A stretch of 16,766 nt of DNA, taken from NCBI GenBank assembly GCA_021161055.1, contig JAGHBI010000024.1:1-16766 (forward strand), written 5' to 3'. The notes under the pieces were generated by a model, which saw only the letters and a program-made list of their open reading frames with translations, was not told the DNA's origin and ran no database searches. A program made the position numbers and the translations under genes. Source of the DNA: Candidatus Iainarchaeum sp. (lineage in GTDB: Archaea; Iainarchaeota; Iainarchaeia; Iainarchaeales; DTGL01). Positions 7,461 to 15,300 of the stretch are shown piece by piece (positions within the stretch are counted from its first letter, which is position 1; every line of letters begins with the position of its first letter).

Positions 7461-7907
7461 ATGCAAAGAGCGTATTTCTGGCCCTTCAGGCTCCTGATTG
7501 CAGCAATATTCGCACTCGCGATGCTCACCATAATATTATCAGCGATAAATTATTTCCACGATATTCAGATTCGGGCAAGCAGTGAACGCTTTATAAACGG
7601 TTTTGAGAAAGCAATGAAGGCAATTACTAAAGATAAAAAGTATGGTATTGTGGAAGAAAAAAACCTTCTGCTCCCACCGGGCTTATACACAGCGGCGCAG
7701 TTTGCAGAACGCTATCATATGCCGGTTGAGTGCATTGAACTGCAATCGGTAAGTGGCATAATATTTGAGCTCTCGGAGGATGGCAAGCGTTTAAGACTAA
7801 ACAGGGAAGTAAACACAGATGTATACTATCAATGCATACTTGAAAATTCGGAGGAATGCGAAATTCGCTGCTACATATCCTTCAACCAGAAACCGAGAGT
7901 AGACTAA
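7461..7907 (+). CDS. Pilin-like small membrane-anchored protein (148 aa)
   Basis: ATG directly follows the TGA of the platform gene, with AGGTGG four bases before the junction. The N-terminus MQRAYFWPFRLLIAAIFALA has a very short head with an Arg, then a hydrophobic helix (about residues 10-30). The FRLLIAAI core matches FQLLIAAI of the pilin at 8110, suggesting a common origin, but there is no KGQ-type cleavage site. The ectodomain (about 118 residues) has four Cys (91, 125, 133, 137), consistent with two disulfides. Its place as third gene of the ATPase-platform operon suggests a core minor pilin or an assembly component made in fixed ratio with the machine. No catalytic motif is seen and the family is not recognised by name. 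Confidence 0.78.
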   Translation: MQRAYFWPFRLLIAAIFALAMLTIILSAINYFHDIQIRASSERFINGFEKAMKAITKDKKYGIVEEKNLLLPPGLYTAAQFAERYHMPVECIELQSVSGIIFELSEDGKRLRLNREVNTDVYYQCILENSEECEIRCYISFNQKPRVD

Positions 7908-8009
7908 CGCTACCCTTTTATGCTTTCTTTAGAAAAGAAAGAAAGGTGTAAGTTTCCCCAAAGAAAGAAAAAATATTTCAGGGATAAAAGAATAAAGGGA
8001 AAAGGTATC

Positions 8010-8030
8010 GGGAAAACCGTAGGTTTTCCT
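8010..8030 (+). terminator. Hairpin, possible terminator or regulatory stem
   Basis: GGAAAACC (8011-8018) and GGTTTTCC (8022-8029) form a perfect 8-bp stem with loop GTA, extended by one G-T pair (8010/8030). There is no strong T-tract directly after it, so it is not a classic intrinsic terminator. It lies about 30 bases upstream of the pilin TATA box, outside the predicted pilin transcript. It may therefore mark the end of the upstream operon or be a protein-binding palindrome. Confidence 0.35.
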
Positions 8031-8050
8031 GATTGCTGGAGGTTCCTATT

Positions 8051-8066
8051 GCGAAAGGTTTAAATA
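8051..8066 (+). promoter_or_regulatory. Archaeal BRE/TATA promoter for the pilin gene
   Basis: GCGAAAGG followed by TTTAAATA fits a TFB-recognition element plus TATA box. With the usual spacing of about 26 bases, transcription would begin near 8088. That leaves a leader of about 22 bases which includes the Shine-Dalgarno sequence GAGGTG (8098-8103). The spacing agrees well with a genuine promoter, so the pilin and the archaeosortase can be expressed separately from the ATPase operon. Confidence 0.65.
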
Positions 8067-8097
8067 TCAGAAAAACTATGTTTTGATGTGATACTGT

Positions 8098-8103
8098 GAG
8101 GTG
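8098..8103 (+). promoter_or_regulatory. Shine-Dalgarno site deciding the pilin start
   Basis: GAGGTG lies six bases before ATG 8110. It overlaps an in-frame GTG at 8101 that would otherwise be a possible start. The spacing favours ATG 8110 and places the KGQ signal motif three residues from the N-terminus. Confidence 0.6.
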
Positions 8104-8109
8104 GAGGCT

Positions 8110-8727
8110 ATGGATTCCAAAGGTCAGGCGTTTTCAACATTTCAGCTTTTAATTGCCGCTATAGTGGCTGTTACGATACTTGTGATACTTCTTCATATAC
8201 TGAATATGATTCCGCCTATTGGACCTTCTGGCAACCCTGAAGAAGCGATAGCCAATGTCATAAAAGATGCGGTAAATACCCCGGCAACGATGAAGGGAAC
8301 TGGTACGACCGTTACATTTAAATCAGATGCACCAATGGTTACAAATGAGGCCATTGCAGAGATAGCTGATGTCGGCTTGGAGCCTGAGCAGATATGCATA
8401 AGCCCGGGAGAGTTTATGGAAGACACTGAAATACTTGCTCCTGGCGAAAAGGGCAGCGACACCAGTAAAAACTGGGAAGCGTTTGAGGATGGTTCGATGG
8501 TAAGGTACCGCGGAAGCACAAAGAACGTGAGCATCGTTGTTGTGTGCCACTCAACAGCAACAAAGCTTCTCAATCTTATTGAGAAGTATCTCGAGCCGGA
8601 CGTGAAAGTTGGCTGGATGGATGGCAGTCAGGGAGAACCAGCCAGCTCATTTAGGTGCGGGTGCCTGGAAGACGAACTCTATAAAAACCAGAAGTGCTGC
8701 TTGGTTGCATTGCGCTTTGTGAAATAG
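8110..8727 (+). CDS. Class III signal-peptide pilin (205 aa), candidate major pilin
   Basis: From ATG 8110 the protein begins MDSKGQAFSTFQLLIAAIVA. The short positively charged leader, KGQ site and roughly 20-residue hydrophobic helix (about 11-31) are the hallmark of archaeal prepilins cleaved by EppA/FlaK-type peptidases. The Glu usual at the fifth mature position is absent (Gln/Phe instead). The ectodomain is about 170 residues with six Cys (96, 146, 183, 185, 196, 197), including a CGC and a CC near the C-terminus. It also has one N-glycosylation sequon (NVS, about 139). There is no C-terminal hydrophobic plus basic tail, so it does not look like an archaeosortase substrate. Having its own promoter and strong ribosome binding site suggests a more abundant subunit than the minor pilins, which is an inference. 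The archaeosortase gene follows after six bases. Confidence 0.85.
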   Translation: MDSKGQAFSTFQLLIAAIVAVTILVILLHILNMIPPIGPSGNPEEAIANVIKDAVNTPATMKGTGTTVTFKSDAPMVTNEAIAEIADVGLEPEQICISPGEFMEDTEILAPGEKGSDTSKNWEAFEDGSMVRYRGSTKNVSIVVVCHSTATKLLNLIEKYLEPDVKVGWMDGSQGEPASSFRCGCLEDELYKNQKCCLVALRFVK

Positions 8728-8733
8728 ATTCTT

Positions 8734-9318
8734 ATGAGCAAGCATACAGAATGGCTTAAAACGCTAAAGAAAAGGCTGGCTAAGCTCCTGAGCAAAGAGA
8801 ATAAAGAGCTTAAGCATCAATTGCTCATCGCAGCAAGGTTCCTTGGTGTTTTTATTGCATCTTTTATACTCGTAAACATCGCAATTTCTTTTGTTCCGAT
8901 TGAAATCTTTGAATACGCTGTTGCGCTGCTCTCTGCAAAGATGCTCGAGCTTCTTGGCTATAGCACAAGCATTGTGCTTGGCGAACCAGTAAAAATTTTG
9001 TTAAATAACATGCATGAGATCGAGATAAGCTATCTCTGCACGGGTTTGCTAGAAAGTACCGTTATTGTAAGCGCGCTCATAGCTTCGCTTGGAATATCGA
9101 TAAAAAAAAGAGTTATAGGCATAATTGCGGGCCTGGCTTTTGTAAATGTTCTCAATATATTCAGGATTGTGATAACCGCTAATGCAATAGCGGGCATGCA
9201 GGATGTTGCAATTGTAGATTTTATACATAATCTGCTTTTCAAGGTTGTTCTATTTGTGGGGGTTGCATGCTATTACGCTTTGTGGTTCCTTCTTGCAAGC
9301 AGAAATAACCAACAATAA
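8734..9318 (+). CDS. Archaeosortase/exosortase family transmembrane cysteine peptidase
   Basis: Membrane protein of 194 residues with a basic Lys-rich N-terminal segment (1-28), then several hydrophobic helices (about 29-54, 59-75, 103-121, 126-150 and 166-187). The family's three conserved residues are present in the expected order and contexts: Cys102 in YLCTGLLE, Arg144 in NIFRIVI and His165 in DFIHNLLF. In the known family, archaeosortases recognise a C-terminal tripartite tag (short motif, hydrophobic helix, basic tail), cleave it and attach surface proteins to a lipid. All catalytic residues are intact, so it is probably active. It lies six bases after the pilin gene with a weak ribosome binding site, so it is probably coupled, and it precedes the giant surface protein. 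No tagged substrate is complete within the window. I cannot assign it to a numbered archaeosortase subfamily. Confidence 0.9.
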   Translation: MSKHTEWLKTLKKRLAKLLSKENKELKHQLLIAARFLGVFIASFILVNIAISFVPIEIFEYAVALLSAKMLELLGYSTSIVLGEPVKILLNNMHEIEISYLCTGLLESTVIVSALIASLGISIKKRVIGIIAGLAFVNVLNIFRIVITANAIAGMQDVAIVDFIHNLLFKVVLFVGVACYYALWFLLASRNNQQ

Positions 9319-9329
9319 TTATATAAATA
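9319..9329 (+). promoter_or_regulatory. TATA-box promoter for the giant surface-protein gene
   Basis: TTATATAAATA, directly after the archaeosortase stop, is a strong archaeal TATA box. Transcription would be expected near 9351, giving a leader of about 22 bases with GTGA (9366-9369) before ATG 9374. A second TATA-like TTTTTAAATAG (9340-9350) would give a nearly leaderless message. TCTTCT and AGAAGA flank that second element as a short inverted repeat. The distance fits either option. Confidence 0.55.
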
Positions 9330-9373
9330 AGGTTTCTTCTTTTTAAATAGAAGAGAAAATAAGGCGTGAAAGG

Positions 9374-12300
9374 ATGATAACACAGAAGCTTGCGTCCATA
9401 TATGCAAACATTGAAAATAAATGGTTTGCATTCTTGGAGTTTCTTCAGGAAAAAGGCATACCTGCATACAAATATGCGGAACTTCTTGAAACGCGAGGCA
9501 TACCGTCGTTTCCATTCACAATAGCGCTTGTTGTATTAATTGCTGCATTAATGCTGAGCTTTACGACACCAAATACTATGCAGGCAACAGTAACGCTTAA
9601 CCTTAGAGATGATTACGGTGCGCCTCTCAGCGGTGTGCGCGTGGAGTTCCTGAATGAAGCCAAGCAAACGGTAAAAATAGTCGGCTCCGCATACAATGGG
9701 AAAAAGGTGCGCTTTGATGATGCAATCTATGGTGCAAAACTTATTGTAAGAGCCTCCAAGGAAGATTATGGCACAGCTACCAGAGAGCTTGAGCTCACCT
9801 CTTCAGAAGTTTCCGTGCTACTGGTTCTTGAGAGGCTTGCGGAAAAGACTGTTGCAAGGGTTTTGCTTGTGGATAGCGAAACATCAACAACAGTATTCAA
9901 CGCTGACTGTAATGTTTCGTTTGGAGGCACAACAATAAATGGCACTCTTGGAAGCGAAGGCACAATTGAGTTTTATGGTGTGCCAGCCGAAACTGATGTT
10001 GTGCTACGGTGCTCTGCAGATGGTTATGAACAAGTGGATGAGGTAGTGCAGTTTAAAAAGGATGAAACGTTAACAATTGAACTTGTGCCGAGCGCGCCGA
10101 TACACCTTGCAGGGCAGACGAATCTGCTTATAAGCGTCAGGGACTTGGAAACGCAGGAGCTACTGCCCGGGGTTAGAATAAAGATAATAAACGCTGAAAC
10201 CGATACTATAATCTCTGACGTTAATTCACCAACAGGCGAACACATAGAAAAGATAAACTATGGAACTAAAGTGAAGGTTGTTGTAGAAAAAGATGGCTAT
10301 CTCTCGCATACAGAAGAGCTTACACTTAGAGAAGAAGATTTAGCATTAGATATCTTTCTGGAAAAAGGTGGCACAGGGCTTATTGTAAAGGTTCTTTCAA
10401 AAGAGCTTGCTTTGCAGGTGAGTGCAGACGTTACGCTTCTTGATGAAAACTTCGCCAAAATAGATTCGAAGAAAACAGATTTCAGTGGCAGCGCTGTATT
10501 CGAAGGTTTGAGCCCTAGCAAAACGTATTATGTGACGGCATTCAAGCAGGGGTTCTTGCCTGCATTTCAGCAGGTGGACCCAACGAAAGGAACAATACAG
10601 GTACTTTTAGAAAAGGCCACAGCAGATAATTCAGCGCTTGTGGCAATAAGAGTTGTGGATTCTTATGGGAAGGAAGCTAGCAATGCAACCGTGAGGTTTT
10701 ACAGGCTTGTTGATAGCACCAAAGTGCCTTTAGGCATACCTCCAAGAAAGACGGGTTTGACAGGCACCGCTATAGAAACATTGCCCGCAGGCGAAATAAT
10801 AGTTGAAATTGAAACAGCAAATGAACATGCTGAAGCCATGCTGGATGTTAGGGCAGGAGAAGACCAGGAAATAGAGATTCAGCTTGAAAGGAAAGCAAGC
10901 ATTGTTGAATTGCACCTTGTTGATCAGGAAGGAAATGCTGTGCAGGGTTATGTGATAATAAAAACCAAAAGCGGCAAACTATTGTTCGAAGGCGAAACCG
11001 CTGGCATCGTTACCTTTGATTCTGAAGGGCAGGAAAGCTTTTTCCTGAACATTGAAACAGACGATGGCAAAACCTTTGAGCAGGAAGTGCGCATAAATGG
11101 TAATAACACCGCTGATGTAAGAATTGTAACGGAAGAAGAAGCGCTGCATCCAACAATAGAGTTTGTTGGGGTATTCGATGCGAAAGGCCAGGCTGTTGAA
11201 GGCGTTACCGCTAACGAATTCGCATGGCTCAGGTTTAATGTAAGCTTTCCTCAGGGTTCAAAAGCTGGCGTGCATATAAGAGTTGGTCCGGACAGCATAG
11301 CATTTGCAGATTCACAGGAGATAGGCATTTACGGTTTCGATGCCACCGCAAGCGGATTTGTTTATGGTAAAAGCTATCAGCCACCTTTTGCACAAGCAGC
11401 AGACCTCGCAAATAAAGGACAGGCAGGCGAGCGCAACAAGTGGTTAGAACTTTACTTCGATGATGCGCCATCGCAAGCGGTTATAAGCGTTAAGGTGAAG
11501 ACCGAAAACCTGCATGAACAGAGCGAATTTGAGGTTCATTACAGAGCATGGGCAGAGCTTGCTGAGCAGGTATTTCGCGATCCGGAAGATGAAATTCTTG
11601 GCATGGAACGCTCCTCCGCTGATAAGCAAGCGCTTTATGCGGAAACAAAGGTTGTGAGCGTTAAGATATTCACAGGCAAACCAATATGCAGTGAAAAATT
11701 GTGCATGGAATTTTCTTTTGTTGATGAGTCTGGCATGAAATATAAAGTGGATGAATTTTCTGCAATTGCAGAGAACATCTATGCGCTTGACATAGAGATG
11801 CTTGCGAGCGAGGATGTAAGTGCAGAACTCACTGTAAAAACAACTAAGCAAACAATTGCTTTCTCTGAAATAAGCGAGGATGTAAGCGTGTTTGCTCCTT
11901 ACGAAGAATTCGTAAACTCAGAACTTGTAACAGGTATTGAACAGAGTAAAGATTCAACAAAGGTTTTGAGAGTATACTTCAAAGCACTTACCAGAGGAAC
12001 GGCAACTATCGAGGTTATGCTTAAAGGCGAAGCGCTTGAGATTTCAAAAAGCCTGCATTTTAGGGTAACCGGTAAGAAAGAGATTAAGGTTGAGCTGGCA
12101 AAAAAAGGATTTATAAATGCGGGTGAAAAGCTAAAGGTTGTCCTGAAGGATAAAGAAACAAAGAGTGCTATCACCGATGCCTTTATTGCAATCATTAAAG
12201 ATAACGAAACCCTGCTCAGCGTGGAGGGCGACAGCACAGAAAACAATGGTGCGCATGGAATCTATTTGCTTGATACAGATACTCTTTTGCCCGGGAAGTA

Positions 12301-15300
12301 TGAACTTCTTGTGCAAAGAGCCAATTATAAAGATGCTCGCTATCCGGTCGTTATCGATGCGAAAAATCTTCTTACAATGGAACCCGAGATTGAAGTAGGT
12401 TTTGAAAAGGGGGAAAGAGAAAAAACCATAATAAAGACGATCACAAACAATTCTGCAGACGCGATAACTGACCTTACATATGAAATTAAACCATCGAGTG
12501 GTTCCCTTGAGGATTTCAGCATAGAAGTCGTGCTTCCAGAGCAGGTAAGACCAAATTCTGCAGCAAATGTTACGATAAGAATAGTGTATAAAGGTGATGA
12601 GGAGAAACGTGCGTATGCAGAAGCGGAGGTTATAATAAAGGGTGTTCTCGATGTTGTTGCAAGTGCAAAATCGAGGCTGAAAATATCGTACAACAAAGAG
12701 ATTCCAAGTGATTGTATTGAGCTTGATAAGAGCACTCTTGATGTGCATCTCATAGGCATGATAAACTCAAGTGAAACTGTTGAACTGAAGGTAAAATATA
12801 ATGAAAGCGAAGAATGCACAAAGACGATTTCGTTTGCTTTAGATTACACAACCGATGACCCAAACATAGAAATAGCTGGAAGCGGCTTTTCCATTGCTCC
12901 AGGCGAAGAGGTAGTGGTTGAGGCAAAGGTGCTCAATAGGATAGAAAGGCTCGGTGTGTTTGAGCAGAAAGTAGAGGCAACACTGCTTTTAAAAGCGCCA
13001 GAAATAACGAAGAGCGTAACACTGAATATATACTTCACTGACCCGGCGTTTGCGTTGCAAACGAACGATAACATTGTGCTTTATATGAGCACTGACCCTG
13101 AAACAGGAATAATTCAGGGAAGCGCTCCACTTTTCGCAAAGAACTTTGGGAAAAAGCGCATTGAGAGCTTGCGGTGGAGCGTCAGTTCACCTCCGCAGAT
13201 AGAAGTATACATATTGCCGACGGATAACATAAGCTATGAGGATGCAGCAGCACAGTATGGGATCCAACCAGGTGCATTGCCAATAGAGATGCAAGCACCA
13301 GTAAGGCCTTATCACTACGGCAGGCCTGCAATGGAAAGCGCGCGCTTTGTTGAATCTCTTGAGCCTGGCGAGGAGATGGAGCCAAAAACAATATATGCAG
13401 TCAGCACAGTGCTTTCTCTTGAGCGCGGGCCCCACAAAGCAGAGATAACGCTTACTGGCACTGTTGATGGTATGCAATTCGAAAAGGTTGTTACTGTATG
13501 GATTATTGTATCAACAGCTCAGTGCATACAGATTGCACCGGTTGATGAACTCTATTTCCAAAGCGGAGAATCTTCGCAAGGGGTTATAACCAGAAACATC
13601 ACCATAAAGAATGAATGTGGAGAAATGCTGAGAGAGCTGAGCGTGCAGCCAGAAAACCTTGGCAACAATACGCTCAGCCTTTATGTGCTTGGAGATAAGC
13701 AAGTATTGATGCCTGATGAAACCGTACAGGCACAGATAATCCTAACGAAGGGAGGCGACTATTTCAATGCAGAAAACCCAGATACTATAATTGTTAGGGG
13801 CTTTCTTGTAAACAGCCAGAAATTTACAGAATCGAATCCGTTGCCAATAGTTGTTGAAGTGGGCGTAAAACCAACAGCCGAAGCAGGACCTGCATACCAG
13901 GAAATTGAGATGCAAATATGCGGCGAGCCCCAGGACGTTACCAAAGAGGTCAGATTTCCGTTGCTTAGCGCAGATACTGATTGTGATACTGCATACTGTG
14001 ATGCTTTGCAACTTTCAAAATATATTGTTGAAAGGATAGAGGGTACGCTCGAAAGCGTTGATAGAGTAATGCAAGCAAACGGCGATGATATTAGCAACTA
14101 TCCGCTATGCTCTGAGTCTGCCTCCTTCTGCAGCTTTGCTTCTATGGGGTTAATGCCGGAAGTATTTACCGTTTATATGAAAAACGATAGCCTTGAAAAA
14201 GAGCTTCTTGAAAGGGAAATAAAGGGATCCCATGAGCTTTCGACATTTGTGGTTGAGTATGCTCCCGGAGATATACAAGGTATATTATCGCATGCCACAG
14301 GGTTTACCGCAAGCAAGCTTTTCATCAATAAGCCACTTTCTGGCTGCGGGCGCTATAAGCTTTCAATTCAGGGCGCGCTGCAAAATATTCAGGGAAAACT
14401 CTCCAGAGAGCGCTTTTTCATATTTGTAAAGGTGGTTGAAGATAGGCAGGTAACGCCGGAATGCACGCCACGCATACAAAACGTAATGAACTTCCTGCCC
14501 ATAGACAGCGGAATAACACCGCAGAATTCGTACAATACATGGTTTGGCACAGTCGAAGCAGAAAATAGCCTGCTTAATGTTGGCAAAGCGTTTGCAGAGA
14601 GCTTATTCAACGATGACAGCAGGGTTAATGTGCCACTCACAACAAACAAGCTTAAAGTTGTTCTCGCTGAGATTCCAGAGGGAGGCATACTGAAACTTTC
14701 AATGTCACGAGTTTCGTTTGCCGATGCAAGGCCCGTAACAGTACTTGCCCAGGTGAATAAGGTTTATGGAACAGCTGACGAAACCCTGCAGGAAGAGATA
14801 ATCACAAAAGCGCGCGAAGGGCTAGCAGCGCTTAGAGAAGGTGGCTTTTCATTGGAGGGATGTATAAGTGAGAATGAAGACTACATTGTGGTGGAACAGT
14901 TTGAGCATGTTGGCGAGCTGAGGATAGAAGGCGAAACTACTGCAAAGCTCTATTATGATATACCAAGCTGTGTTGATCTGAATGTTGTAAGTGATATGGC
15001 TGAAACCATTGCTCTGAAAACAAATTGGGACTCGCTAACCGATAACGAAAAGGCAGGTATAAAAGAGGTGTGGCTTGAAGTTGGCGGCGAAAGGATTGAA
15101 GAATATGGCAGCGGTACAGCAGAAACGCCTTTACAGCTTGAAGCTGTGGGTGATGGAGGCGTTTATAAAAAAGCATTCAAACTCTGCGTTGCTGCAGATG
15201 ATGGCTATATTGAATACGCTGCAGGGAAGAAGATTAAGGTAAAGGCAAAGAGCCTTACATTTGCGGCAAAGGAGATGCGAAACTGGCACACAGTCACATT

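Larger units (their letters stand above)
7908..8100 (+). other. Intergenic region with purine-rich tracts and hairpins
   Basis: This non-coding gap of 193 bases separates two plus-strand transcription units. It begins with T-rich sequence and an 8-bp stem with a 3-base loop (CTTTCTTT 7923-7930 with AAAGAAAG 7934-7941). AAAGAAAG recurs at 7938-7945 and 7960-7967. A second stem lies at 8010-8030, and a TATA promoter at 8051-8066. CTTTTAT near 7915-7921 could also pair with ATAAAAG near 7984-7990, so alternative long-range folds are possible. No open frame or tRNA-like structure is seen. It probably holds the end of the ATPase operon and the leader or promoter region of the pilin gene. Confidence 0.5.

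Noticed and set aside
7923..7941. A-rich stem as a strong intrinsic terminator
   Set aside because: The stem consists almost only of A-T pairs and is followed by purines rather than a T-tract, so terminator function is weakly supported.
8101..8109. GTG at 8101 as pilin start
   Set aside because: It is part of the Shine-Dalgarno sequence that serves ATG 8110.
11444..11851. Minus-strand open frame of 135 codons
   Set aside because: Antisense shadow of the giant gene; composition is atypical and no start context is seen.
12165..12398. Plus-strand open frame of 77 codons in another phase
   Set aside because: Fully inside the giant frame, with no ribosome binding site and no recognisable features.
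12131..12748. Long minus-strand open frame (205 codons) within the giant gene
   Set aside because: It lies antisense to the continuous plus-strand frame, overlaps another antisense frame (12340-12819), has no ribosome binding site or promoter, and its translation is rich in Phe, Tyr and Cys without domain features.
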